Below are positions 50,306 through 61,125 of a stretch of DNA of 64,000 bases, piece after piece. The position numbers and the translations under genes were made by a program. Within the stretch, counting starts at the first letter, position 1. Each line of letters opens with the position of its first letter. The DNA lies in the NCBI RefSeq assembly GCF_964204645.1, contig NC_134035.1, forward strand, positions 11,098,501-11,162,500, given 5' to 3'. This DNA comes from Tubulanus polymorphus. Lineage: Eukaryota > Nemertea > Palaeonemertea > Tubulaniformes > Tubulanidae. The notes beneath the pieces are model-generated. The model worked only from the letters and a program-made list of their open reading frames with translations. It was not told where the DNA came from and made no database searches.

Positions 50306-51274
50306 TTGCGAATCATGACGAATTCTTCAGAGATGCAGATAGTTGGTCGACCGTATAGCAGTTATATCGTTCTTATGTCCGTGGAGAACAAGTCCGGTAT
50401 CTACCGTACTGTGTCAATGGTCATTCTGGTGCTCTTGTTCCTGTTTGGAGCCTTCGGAAATTCAGCCACTTTCAGGATAATGATAAGTCAGAGATTCCGC
50501 AACTTATCTTACGCAAACTATCTTATCGCTTTGTCCCTCTGTGATTTAATGTACTGTTTCAATTCCGCACTGATGCCTGTTTTACAGTTTATTTTCTTGC
50601 ACGTAAACATTGGTCCTATATACCTGGTGAATTCACTGATAAATTGTCGAATATACGAATTTTTGATGTCATTCGTTGGTGCAAATAGTTCGTGGTTAAT
50701 ACTAGCTGTATCTCTGGAACGTGCGGCAATTGTGCTCTTCCCGTTCACATCTCGTTTGATATGTACACCGAAATTCGCCCGATGCATCATTAGTATAATT
50801 TTTGTAATGAACCCGTTGATAATAGTGATTCATCCAACTCTAATTATGAAGTATTCTTACCAGTTTTTCGGATGTTATTATGAGTTATTTGACCAGTTCA
50901 TGCATTTCCTCTCATACAGTGTCTATGCATATTCTTTGCCTTTAGCTCTGATAATCATATCAAATTCTGTTATAATAGTTCAGTTGTTCAGAGGTTCAGA
51001 AATGGTTTCGTCTGATAAGAAAACTACAAATGCAAAACGTATTACAATAATGCTTGTAACAGTTTCACTCGCGTTTGCGATATGCACACTCCCATCTACC
51101 ATAACTGTATTCCTACCAATCTCCTCAGTCCGAAACGAATTTTTCTTAGACATATTCAGTCATTTTCTATTATGTAACTATTCGATTAATTTCTACATAT
51201 ATATTTTACTGGGACGAGAAATTCGTGAATATTTCTGCGCAAAATTCCTTTGTCGATTTCGCCACAACGAATAA
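50306..51274 (+). CDS. Intact intronless rhodopsin-family GPCR
   Basis: 322 aa in one exon, with seven hydrophobic helices. TM1 has FGAFGNSATF, TM2 ALSLCDLMY, TM3 starts at Cys in LINCRIYEF and ends AVSLERAAIV (E/DRY as ER-A, 24 residues after that Cys as usual). TM5 is SLPLALIIISNSVIIV, TM6 CTLPSTITVFLP and TM7 NYSINFYIYILLGREIREYF. N-terminal NSS is a glycosylation site. Met-1 (50,306) or Met-4 (50,315) could be the start. Resembles lineage-expanded peptide or chemosensory receptors of invertebrates; ligand unknown. It is flanked on both sides by broken relatives, so it is the surviving member of a local array. Confidence 0.85.
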   Translation: MRIMTNSSEMQIVGRPYSSYIVLMSVENKSGIYRTVSMVILVLLFLFGAFGNSATFRIMISQRFRNLSYANYLIALSLCDLMYCFNSALMPVLQFIFLHVNIGPIYLVNSLINCRIYEFLMSFVGANSSWLILAVSLERAAIVLFPFTSRLICTPKFARCIISIIFVMNPLIIVIHPTLIMKYSYQFFGCYYELFDQFMHFLSYSVYAYSLPLALIIISNSVIIVQLFRGSEMVSSDKKTTNAKRITIMLVTVSLAFAICTLPSTITVFLPISSVRNEFFLDIFSHFLLCNYSINFYIYILLGREIREYFCAKFLCRFRHNE

Positions 51275-51443
51275 CGTTATAGCAAAAATTATTTCCTTTC
51301 ATACGAGACAATATCCTTTACAAATTGCCTTCGTTAAGGTAGTATATTGAAACGAATTCTAAATTAGGTTTAGAAGCATAAGTTCCCTGATCAATAATCT
51401 GAATACATATCTACGAATATGATAGAAAAATGAAAATAAGTAT

Positions 51444-51518
51444 TTAGTTACGTTTGGTGATTTGATGTTCGGCGTTGAAGTATTGGGTCACGGAACCGCA
51501 GACGACAAATCTACGTAT
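51444..51518 (-). CDS. Candidate terminal exon of an unidentified gene
   Basis: On the minus strand a good acceptor (CATTTCAG at 51,519-51,526) opens a 24-codon frame ending in TAA, encoding IRRFVVCGSVTQY plus eleven more residues. The block is GC-richer than its surroundings and the codons look protein-like. I found no matching upstream exon within the window, so it may be a lone fragment or belong to a gene with long introns on the minus strand. Weak call. Confidence 0.3.
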   Translation of the reverse strand: MRRFVVCGSVTQYFNAEHQITKRN

Positions 51519-51784
51519 CTGAAATGACCAGTGTAACCCTGGCTAGAAAGACTTCAGTTATCAATCTAAACAGCTCTGTAGGAGACTCAACGAGAATCTG
51601 CAGTGCTCTTCAGTTTACTGATCAGTATTTTCAATGTTACTGAATATTACAAAATAATCATTACAATCATTATACTTTCCATGACAAACAGCTGTCTTGG
51701 GGTTATCATTCTAAAAATAATTTAATTTCATACATATCTCGATGAACCAAAGACTATTTTTGTTGGAAATATTCGGCCAAATCC

Positions 51785-51888
51785 TTCTATCTAACTACTC
51801 CATTAACTTTTACATATATCTTTTACTGGGAAGAGAAATTCGTGAATATTTCTGTACAAAGATTAGTCGCGTATCAATGAGGCATTAA
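51785..51888 (+). pseudogene. GPCR TM7 fragment
   Basis: NYSINFYIYLLLGREIREYF is nearly identical to TM7 and helix 8 of the intact receptor (51,173-51,232), then diverges to a stop. No upstream helices precede it. Further scraps (TTMLVTVSL-like, then TTACAGATTT..TGCAAG shared with 49,988) occur at 52,017-52,110. Confidence 0.8.
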
Positions 51889-52489
51889 AGGGATTATTGC
51901 AACGAGTGTATTGGTAATCGGTATTCTGAGATTGTGACTGATCATTACCTGGCTGTTATTGTACTATGAATCATCAGACCAGGTTGCATTTTTCCGTCAT
52001 TGTTATTCGAAACGTAAAAACAACAATGCTTGTGACAGTGTCTCTCGTATATGCAACATTCCGCAACTCCTTTCTTACAGATTTCCATGCAAGAAAAACT
52101 AGTTTATTGATATTTACAGAAAGCAGCACCGCAAAATCAATTTAAACTACAATTAACAAAGCAAAATTAACTAATTGATGTTAACAATAAGTAGTATTTA
52201 GAGCAAAATCAAATAACATTAACAATTTAAGGTGGCAAAGTGGAATCCCAATGATATCTAGAAATGTAAACAGAATCAAAAGTTGAACGGTTAATGGTCA
52301 TTTCAAGTATCATCGAATGACGTTCATACAGAACATTTTCGATACAAGTATTAGTGGGGATAAGGAATCGTTTACATATTGTGCAATCAGTTTGTAAATC
52401 ACATCTATATAAGAATCGTATATAAGATGGTTTTCTAAATCATCATCAGTGGTATTGACTAAACTTTTGTATTTGAGAACATTTAGTGC

Positions 52490-52605
52490 CGCCCATCCTC
52501 GCTTGCCAGGGGTCAGGTATCACTCCCGAACTCGCTTCCACCAGCGAACAGCTTTAGCGTAGTGGGTTCGAATCCCTTGACGGGTGAAGATGAGTGCTGC
52601 CAGGA
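52490..52605. repeat. Repeat with pol III B box
   Basis: GGGTTCGAATCCC is a B-box match. CATCCTCGCTTGCCAGGGGT at the left and CCCTTGACGGGTGAAGATGAG at the right are partly inverted. The left part recurs at 46,979. No A box found, so possibly a degraded SINE. Confidence 0.45.
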
Positions 52606-53837
52606 GAAAGATGAAATATGTAACTGGCGTTCTTTTCGTAGTGAACTGCATTCAAGTAGCACTTGAAATTCATCAGCTATGAATTGACTGTGAAACCCCT
52701 GCAGGTTGCAACCTGCTAAGCCAGGACAGGTTATAATGTTGATAAAGTAACATGCAACATGTAAAAATGAATTCGTTCGAAAAACCGATCCCTATTTTTA
52801 TGGGCTATGCGTATTCAACCTGATGATTATACATTTTCGACGTATTTTGAACAACTGCTACTGTCTGGCTAAAGCTTAGTTTAACAAAAAACTGGCGATT
52901 AATGCGGAAAAAACATTCGTCGCAAAAACATCTGCGTGATAGACAGCTCGGATATCATTAACATAATCATTTTTTTCCGTAACAATCGTTTTAAAAATAA
53001 AGCTCCACACTGTATGAATATAGAATCTGTCTGAAAACGCAAATATAACACCTAAAAGGCGGTCGTCAATATGATGTTGAATTTATTAAGAGTGGTTCGA
53101 TACTATATTTCTAAGTTAAAATTACTTTGCATTGTGTAATTAAGGGTATGAAGGATACTAGCGAAACTAGTTTGTTATTCAAAAATCTTTTCGACACCGA
53201 AAAAACCGTTATATTAATGTTTGTATGACTATGCTATACGAGGTTCTATGCGCATCGATATGCACTACGTCATCAATATTTGCGGTTCAAAATAATCATA
53301 TATTACAATTGTGAATAAATATTCGGCGTTTATTTTGTTATCATAGATTTTTTTTTTTTTCACAAGAGAAATTCCGCCATTTTGTTCGCAGTGCGCATGC
53401 TCTTTGTTAAATACACGTGGAATCACTAAGCGCATTGGTCGAGAGCAATGTCGCTGTATAGACTATAGGTCTGTATCCCCAGCTTATCGAATGGAAAACC
53501 TCCCCATCAAGTGGTCAACCTAGCGTTTTTGTAAACTGGCCAATGGTCAACTTACAGAAAATATCTTATTGATGAGTCATCGGGATTAATATAGAATTGC
53601 ATCAGAAATCAACATTTGGGGATCTGCCCAACTAAAAAAGAATTATCAGATCTAATTTCCAAGCCACATTTTCCAATTCTTCATTGGCCTTTCTCTTTGA
53701 TATTGAATTAATTTGATACGTATATATTTCTTTAATACGTCAAAAATGTTTGAGTTCAAATTATTGAAATTGTGAAATTCTTTGAAACACTCTTGTGAAA
53801 AAATCGCATGTGCACTACCTCATCGATATGTCGGGGT
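52606..53837. other. Intergenic region, no gene recognised
   Basis: AT-rich. 53,250-53,330 (ATGCACTACGTCATCA, CGGCGTTTATTTTGTTA) is a copy of the repeat at 24,290-24,370. A T run lies at 53,347-53,359. Confidence 0.4.
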
Positions 53838-54300
53838 TAGACCGGCTGTAGACTGGTTACCGGTCTCTATCTTCAATTAGACTGGTTGCCTGTCCCATTC
53901 AATGGAGATCTAAAGGCGTTTTTATTTAAGCAACTCGAATCAAATCGGATCGAATCGCCCATTTATTTAAGCAACGCGCCTACAACGATTTGCCTACAAC
54001 GTCCATTTATTTAACCAAATATCCAACGCGAGTACCCAACGCGACCAAATCGCTCATCGAAGCGCTTTGATTCGATTTGCTACGACTGTGGAGCGTTCGG
54101 TGATAGATCAAAAACAAAATGGCGGCTTTTTCAATCGCCGAAAATTCAGGTTCCGGTTGTGGGAGTAGGGTCATTTATTTAAGGTGATTCGATTTGTACC
54201 ACGTGACAGTAATCGGCGGAGCAAAGCGATTTTATACGAGTTGCTTAAATAAAAACACCTTAATTGAAGATAGAGACCGGTAACCAGTCTACACCGGTCT
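53838..54300. repeat. Nested foldback element
   Basis: The outer arms contain GACTGGTTACCGGTCTCTAT, inverted at 54,270-54,289. Inside, a second element has arms GGCGTTTTTATTTAAGCAAC / GTTGCTTAAATAAAAACACC (about 53,912-54,262). Its body repeats CATTTATTTAA, CGATTTG and CAACGCG words. One palindromic transposon appears to be inserted within another. Confidence 0.85.
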
Positions 54301-54697
54301 AAGACTGTCTGCCGGTCAATTCAATTCAATCATGGATATAGTCAAATTCGAATTAACTTTATCCTTAAGGTCATACGATTTCATATCATGTTATTCATTA
54401 TCGAAAATATTAAGCAATATATATGTTATTTTTCAAGGTGTCTATACATTTTTAAGTTAGTTTAGCTACACACTGAATTGATATAGAATAACACACCTAA
54501 TCAATCTCTTAGTTTATTCATTCTTGTAATATTCACTTGTTTCATTCGGAAAAAAAGATGACGAAATGAAATGAAATAAACCCTCAACATCACAATCGTT
54601 TTCACTGACGTCACTGCATCTGTTGAAAATATAATCTACATGAACTGACCACGTGTTGACAAAATATGCATTCAAGACAATATACATGTAAATGTGA

Positions 54698-55256
54698 CTA
54701 TATTGGGGTGATAAATTAGTAGTTTGCATAGAGGGAGGGAAGCCAGAGTTCAGGGCAGTGGCTGAAGTTAGTAAACAACCTACGTAGATGCTTACGTCGC
54801 ACACAAGACACTGAATAGAAGATAGGTGAAAGTGACGTGAGTATCTGCGTAGGGTTGCTGGTTATAGCGGCAGCCTTGAGCTCTGGTATGGCTAGGAAGT
54901 AAACAAGTAATAAACTCGTGACGTATAACATATGTAGAAGTATACGTCACGAGTAACATGAAATAAGATAAAAAGGGAGGGTCAGCACAGTAAGGGGGAG
55001 AGAGATGCTAGAGTGGCGGAGAAGCCTAAAAATACGAGCTGTAGGAAGGAATAAGCCTTGTGCGGGAAAATAAAGAAAGAACGTAGACCCACGAGAAGAG
55101 TTGTTATTATTCCGGAGTCAGAGGGATATCACTTATCGGATTAATCGGAACCAACAACGACAACACGAGGGGAGAACGCAACGTGGCCCCCACAACAATT
55201 GGTTGAGAAACTCAACCCCACAACATTGTTGGAGAACCGAAAGCAACCCCACAACA
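54698..55256. mobile_element. Insertion in copy A, LTR-like
   Basis: Absent from copy B. It is bracketed by ACTA (54,694-54,697 and again at 55,253-55,256), consistent with a 4-bp target duplication. Its right part has an AATAAA (about 55,069) and CCCCACAACA motifs repeated at short spacing. This looks like a solo LTR or LTR-plus-leader fragment, but I could not define LTR ends, so the class is tentative. Confidence 0.5.
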
Positions 55257-55975
55257 ACTACAAGACTTTCATGTGACACTCAAACAAAGGATTCATGAAA
55301 ATAATGAAAAATAAATTATTTTTTCTGAACATAGTTCGTATAAGTTCTACGTGCCTGAAAATATTCAGCACGATTATGTGAATATCCGATGCAACTTGGA
55401 TGATTTATTCCAAAATTCTTCAAAGCTGCTTATGTAAAAACGCTCACTACACTATATGTAACGATAATTTTCTGCCTTTCATCAATTGTTGTGGATCGCA
55501 TCAACAAGACGCTCAAAAAATCTGAGGTAGGTGACTAAGCTATATGAGCAGCAGAAGTAGGGGTGACTCAGGAATGAAACAGGGACTGGTTACACAGTTG
55601 TGGCTTAATTCCAAAAGTGTACTTAAATCTTTAGACTGGTCTTAAGTTGTTAGATTGGCTATAGAACTTAGTTGGTCTAAGACCAGTCTAAAGTCTTAGC
55701 CGTGACTATATGCAACCGGCCCCAGGTTCGTAACTACAGCGTGTGCATGCCTGTTGGGGATAGGTTTACCGCGACAGGGTTTCGCATGGAGGCAGTGTCA
55801 TGATATGATGTCAGGTTCGAATGCCTACAGAGGGGTCTAGCGTTGCTTTCTGATTTCAAGGTCATAACATAACATTGACTCAAATACCATCTTTATCAGA
55901 CAAAGAGAGTAGTAAAATAAATGAAAACAGCCAAAAGTTGCTGTAATCAGAGAAATTCTCATTTACTTTCAGAAT

Positions 55976-56277
55976 ATGTACAAGACTCTTTTCATCGCCT
56001 TGGCCTTGTTTATGGTCATTGGAGCCATCGCCGCAGAAGGTAACTTTTGTTCAAAATTATGCTGTGTAATTCCGACTGTAGTTTAATTGAATTCAAAACT
56101 AAACATATGTGAAGCTTGGAGAATGCGACTATTTTCAACATTGCTATTGCAGAAGTTGAGGTTGAAGAGAGAGGACTTCCTTGCTTCTGTAATGGAAAGA
56201 AGGGAACCTACTGGCTGATTGGTGGACCTAGCAGTGGCTGTTGCTCACGATTGATGGGCAGATGCTGTCCTAACTAA
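55976..56277 (+). CDS. Secreted six-cysteine peptide, anemone BDS/type I toxin-like, copy A
   Basis: Two exons, 55976-56039 and 56153-56277, join in phase 1 and give 62 aa. Exon 1 is a signal peptide (MYKTLFIALALFMVIGA...). A short acidic propeptide begins exon 2 and ends in a basic/glycine cleavage-like site. The mature part of about 35 residues has six cysteines spaced C-x-C-x16-CC-x6-CC and a central YWLIGG. C-x-C near the N-terminus, an aromatic/hydrophobic mid-strand and a CC pair at the end recall the sea-anemone BDS/type I sodium-channel toxin fold (Pfam Toxin_4) and beta-defensins. Whether it acts as venom, defence or signal is inference. Poly(A) signal AATAAA at 56,341. A diverged tandem paralogue starts at 58,996. 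Confidence 0.8.
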
Positions 56278-56869
56278 CACCGATGCTCGATTTATTTCAA
56301 TTATTCACCACATTGTTTAATTGGTTCAAGCTCGAAAAGGAATAAAAAATGATCTGATCATAGAAATAGTTGTCTCTGAAGATCTGTTTTTCTGAAGCCT
56401 TTTAACAAGACAGGAAGACATTTATAAACTGCAGGTGGATAGAGGACGTCAACAAACGGGTCACATGTTTGCATTTTGTCTGGAAGCGTCGAACTTTTGA
56501 ACGGGTAGACCCAGACTACAGAGTTGTACCTTTAGTAGGATTTCGACCGGAGGTCAACACTGATTGGTGTTCATGAAGTAATTCCAGACACTTTTCATAA
56601 AAATAATGCCAGTAATCTATTCGTAATTACATGTTATGACTATACACAACGATTGGACACAAAACATGTAAAATGCAATCACACGCTCTCATGAGTCAAC
56701 AACACAGCCGAAACGTTGTGGTTTCACTTCAATAGATTGTATTGGACTTTTCATCTGGTTACATCAGCGCTGTTGACACGAATAAGAATGTTTCATTCAA
56801 CAACAACACAATCCTGCAGTTACATGTATAAATTTACATTTTCCTTCAAGCGTCAAGGGTATACAAAAA

Positions 56870-57065
56870 TGATACCTTGTTTCTCCGCAGCGGCAGGGGT
56901 CACTTTTTTAAATATGATAAGATATGTAAACAATTCATTTCTATAGCGGCCGGGTCTGTTATGGTAAAATTGATCACGATTTAAAAAAAGTGATGTATAG
57001 GGTAGATAGACGGCCGGCCGGGTCAACTGATAAGCTCAGCAAAGCGGAGAAACAAGGTATCAATT
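56870..57065. repeat. Foldback element
   Basis: ATACCTTGTTTCTCCGC at 56,871 is inverted as GCGGAGAAACAAGGTAT at 57,044. The loop contains GGCCGG palindromes. It lies between the two duplicated peptide genes. Confidence 0.8.
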
Positions 57066-57944
57066 TTTTTAGCCTTATTCAATAAGCTTTTGTGAAAATC
57101 TTGTCAAAAGTATTTTAGATTCATGTGATTTGATATAAACCAACTAATATTTCTCCGGTCCAACAAAAAGCACACGTTGAGCGATAAATGTAATGGTACG
57201 ATTTGCAGGGATGCAAAGATCCCCAAGTACGGTACAGAAATTTCACTGACTATTGACCACTATTGACGGCTGACTGTTGTCATCGCAATCCGTACAACGA
57301 CGCCCCCAGATCTTCGCTTTTGGTATCGTTTTCGACAGTAAATGGATTTTCATGCGGCCTTGGTGGCCATGTACGGATTCCTTCCGTTTTCGTTCGATCG
57401 GTGTTGATGAAGTTAGTTCATATTCGTATTGCTACAGGCCCGTAGCGTGAGATTTCGGCGGGGGGTTCTTTTTCCATAAATTGGGACCATATCGTGAGTT
57501 AAGCTGGAGGCGAAGCCTACAGCGCGAGCGCCGCAGGCGCGACGCCCACTGAGGGTGGTCTGGGATCACAAACATTTTTCAAAAAGAAGTGTTAAAACGT
57601 TTTCTGAGCGAGTCTGTAGACCGAATTTCAAGGGTCATTTTTCACGACGAAAACCTAACCGATACATAAAACAGTACCAGTAGAGTAGAATAAGCAAAAT
57701 ACATTTAGGCGCCTATGAATAACCTTACTAAATTTGAATATATTCCATGCTAATTCAATTAAAATGTTTGACTTTAATATGGGTGAAAGAGCTCATCTAT
57801 GGGAGGGGACCGATCACGATTGGAAGAGCCTTCTTTCCACGATCAGAAAACTTTCTGTCACAAACTGAACAGGGTATTCGAACTAGAGTGAGGCACATCA
57901 AACAGTTTCGTATCAGTTCCGCTATCGACTTGAAATTTGATATC
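57066..57944. other. Spacer between duplicated units
   Basis: No gene recognised. A short GC-rich block (57,470-57,550, GCGAGCGCCGCAGGCGCGAC) stands out from the AT-rich background but has no supported coding frame. Confidence 0.4.
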
Positions 57945-58235
57945 GCAATCATTCACTTGCATCCGTGCATGTAAACCGCTTTCGTGTCAGCCTGCACAGC
58001 ATTAAGCCAGCAGTCGTCTCCATAGTCGAGCGGTTTTTCACTCGAAATATCCACTGCATGTATTTTCGACTTCTTACATTTTGCTTTAAAGTAATTCCGA
58101 CCGTTACAGTTCTGACAGGTTTAACTATACGCGGGACATCTTTCTTTTCCAGCTGCATGTTTGTAACCACAGAAATCGCAGTCTGTAATTGGCTGGGTTT
58201 GATTCTTCGGTCTTCCCTTTCCTTTTGCAGCATGT
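57945..58235 (-). pseudogene. Retroelement gag zinc-knuckle relic
   Basis: On the minus strand one frame reads CDFCGYKHAAGKERC, then after one stop CQNCNGRNYFKAKCKKSK: two cysteine-rich knuckles in the arrangement found at the gag-protease boundary of many Ty3/gypsy elements. No protease or polymerase follows. It abuts the left edge of duplication copy B. Confidence 0.65.
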
Positions 58236-58995
58236 GACAATATACATGTAAATGTGACTACAAGACTTTCATATGACACTCAAACAAAGGATTCATGGAA
58301 ATAATGAAAACGAAATTATTTTTTCTGAAATTATTTTTTCTTCTATATAAGTCCTACATGCCTGAAAATATTCAGCAGGATTATGTGAATATCCGATGCA
58401 ACTTGGATGATTTATTCCAAAATTCTTCAAAGCTGCTTATGTAAAAAACGCTCACTACACTATATGTAACGATTATTTTCTGCCTTTAATCATTGTTGTG
58501 GATCGCATCAACAAGACGCTCAAAAAATCTGTGGTAGGTGACTAAGCTCTATATATGAGTAGCAGAAGTAGGGGTGACTCAGGAATGAAACAGGGACTGG
58601 TTGCAAAGTTGTGGCTTAATTCCAAAAGTGGACTTAAATCTTTAGACTGATCTTAAGTTGTTAGATTGGCTATAGAACTAAGACCGGTCTTATCCGTGAC
58701 TACATGCAACCGGCCCCAGGTTCGTTACTACAGTGTGTGCATGCCTGTTGGGGATAGGTTTACCGCGACAGGGTTTCGCATGGAGGCAGTGTCATTATAA
58801 TATCAGGTTCGAATGCCTACAGAGGGGTCTAGCGTTGCTTTCTGATTTCTAGATCAAAAAATAACATTTACTCAAATACTATCTTTATCAGACAAAGAGA
58901 GTAGTAAAATAAATGAAAGCAGCCAACAGTTGCTGTATTCTACTTTTTAGAAATGAAATAAATGTATCATAGAAATTCTCATCTACTTTCAGAGT

Positions 58996-59435
58996 ATGTA
59001 CAAGACTCTTTTCATCGCCTTGGCCTTGTTTATGGTCATTGGAGCCATCGATGCAGAAGGTAACTTTTGTTCAAAATTATCCTGTGAAATTCCGAGTTTA
59101 ATTGAATTCAAGTCATATATAAATCGAGTCCAGAACTTGATCGTAAGTTGATGCCAAGCGAAACGTTAACTTTCCTGGACGAACTAAATGTACATCACGA
59201 TAATTGGAGGTCCCTTGTACATCACATCGGGCGCAGCGGCGTTGGTGATGTCATACAAGGAAGAGAGGCTTGGAAAATGCGACTTTTTATCAATATTGTT
59301 ATTGCAGAAGTTGAGGTTGAAAAGAGAGGAGTTCATTGCACCTGTGAGGGAAAGTCGTCAACCTATTGGCTGATTGGTGGACCCGCACGAAGCTTGTGTT
59401 GCTCAAGATTTATTGGCTATTGCTGTCCTAACTAA
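58996..59435 (+). CDS. Secreted six-cysteine peptide, anemone BDS/type I toxin-like, copy B
   Basis: Exons 58996-59059 and 59308-59435, same phase and architecture as copy A; 63 aa. The signal peptide differs by a single residue (Asp for Ala near the end of exon 1). The mature region keeps all six cysteines (C-x-C-x17-CC-x6-CC), the YWLIGG core and the CCPN end, but most other positions are replaced and one residue is inserted between cysteines 2 and 3. The intron carries an insertion relative to copy A. AATAAA at 59,499. Frame, cysteines and splice sites are intact, so it appears functional. Confidence 0.8.
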
Positions 59436-59617
59436 CATCGATACTCGATCTATTTCAATTATTCACCACATTGTTTAATTGGTTCAAGCTCGAAAAGGAA
59501 TAAAAAATGATCTGATCATAGAAATAGTTGTCTCTGAAGATCTGTTTTTCTGAAGCCTAACAAAGACAGGAAGACATTTATAAACTGCAGGTGGATAGAG
59601 GACGTCAACAAACGGGT

Positions 59618-60828
59618 GGCAATTCGCAATTCAATTCAAATATTCATTCAGTATAAACAATTGCACTGTTTGTGACTGACATTTATACATACATAAATTT
59701 TACAGAGTGAGAAATATAAAATAATAGTAATCATTAACATCTGATAAACAAGCATACAAAAATAATATAAAAACAGATATACATGTAATACGATAGACTA
59801 TATGCATGGCTCGAAAGTTTCAACAAAAAAATACTATATCGGCAGTTATACATATATACACACACATACACATATTAATATAGATTGTTTACAGAAAAAG
59901 ATAGCTATGGCAACTTTAGATAATGGACCTTACAGCAGGGACATACAGACTTTGGTAAATTTTAGTAAATGTTCGGGTTATTGTTTGAATTGAAAATTTC
60001 CATCAAAGTTTGTGTATCAAGACGTTCAAGTCTGTATGTCTTTCTTTATTCATCAAATTTAGTGCAGTTGAATAGGAAATGTTCTTCATCCTCTACAGCG
60101 TTACATACTATACACAGACGGTTTTCAGTAGTTATTGATAGGTGCCGCCCCTTTTTCAATCATGAGGTTATGAGAACTAGTCCTTAACTTAATTAGCCAT
60201 TGCTGACTTTTGGTAAAAATCATTAGACATGTGGAGATATTTTTCTAGTTTAAAGTCAGTCATATATTTGTTATAAAATTGGTATCTACTATGTTTTGAA
60301 TCTGATATTTCATTTTTCCAATAATTTCTGAAGTCAGCCTGTAAAGATAGTTTAATTGATTTGGTAGCTTTTACAATATTCCGGGACCCATTATTGTGCC
60401 ATAGTTCAGAGTATCCAAAGTAATTAAGTACTGCGTGAATAGCAGATATTGAGTTAATGACATTTTTATCTTTATACATGGAGTAGGATTCTAGCATAGC
60501 TTGATAAACAAGGTAGTTATGATTATACTTTGACGTGACTGTTAACCAATATTTCACTGAGGATGTCAAACTATCAACATAGACCGGGTAAATACCAAGG
60601 TCTCCTAGTACCGGTAAAGTAGGTGTTTTGGCATTATACACCAAGAATGGAACGACAGAATCTATTCATCGTTTTATGTGCTATTGTTAGATTAAAGCGG
60701 GCCGCAAGAGGTAAATTGTCACATTATTTTTGATAAGTGGTGTTATTCCTGTAAGACCCCAAACTTCACTACCGTATATAAGTATTTGCTTGATAAGACT
60801 GTTAAATAGCTGTATCTGTTGTATTACA
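59618..60828 (-). mobile_element. 5'-truncated LINE, 3' part
   Basis: Minus-strand frames from about 60,828 to 60,189 contain NSLIKQILIYGSEVWG and GDLGIYPVYV, then a charged C-terminal stretch, the pattern found downstream of the reverse transcriptase in CR1/RTE-type LINEs. A frame break lies between 60,687 and 60,644. The 3' end is an AATTCAATTC-type tail at 59,625. The element interrupts the copy B flank exactly where copy A is continuous (after AACAAACGGG), so it inserted after the duplication. Confidence 0.8.
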
Positions 60829-60962
60829 GATCGCATGTTTGCAATTTTTCTGGAAGCGTCGAACTTTTGAAGGGGTAGACTACAGAGTTCTACCTTAGTA
60901 TGATATCGACAGGAGGTGAACACTGATCGGTGTTCATGAATTAATGCCAGACACTTAATCTG

Positions 60963-61125
60963 CCCCCCCCCCCCATTTTGAATATCATTGGTCAATCGTA
61001 ACATCCACGATACCCGTTAATTAATGCCAATTTGGATAAACTGCTTATCTCAGATCAAATACAACAGGCATTCTAGCCCGGCATTCTAGCGATGTTAGAC
61101 AACCATCATTGTTTGACATCTAACC
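60963..61125. other. Spacer with C run
   Basis: Twelve C at 60,963-60,974, then unremarkable AT-rich DNA up to the MITE. Confidence 0.5.

Larger units (their letters stand above)
54671..56600. repeat. Segmental duplication, copy A
   Basis: Starting at ACAATATACATGTAAATGTG (54,672) and again from 55,257, the sequence matches 58,237-59,617 plus 60,829-60,960 at roughly 95% by eye. The match covers promoter-side DNA, both exons of the peptide gene, its 3' flank and a foldback at 55,586-55,730. It is split by the insert at 54,698-55,256. Confidence 0.85.
58236..60962. repeat. Segmental duplication, copy B
   Basis: Second copy of the 54,671-56,600 unit. It is broken at 59,617/60,829 by a LINE fragment, and the peptide-gene intron is about 135 bases longer than in copy A because of an extra segment near 59,118-59,265. 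Promoter-side sequence and signal-peptide exon are almost unchanged. The right boundary is near the C run at 60,963. Confidence 0.85.

Noticed and set aside
54037..54130. Possible gene start with ATGGCGGCTTTTTCAATCGC
   Set aside because: Lies inside the nested foldback element, and the frame closes quickly; no splice partner fits.
60189..60644. 151-codon minus-strand frame as a host gene
   Set aside because: Matches the C-terminal region of LINE polyproteins, is truncated, and interrupts the duplicated unit.
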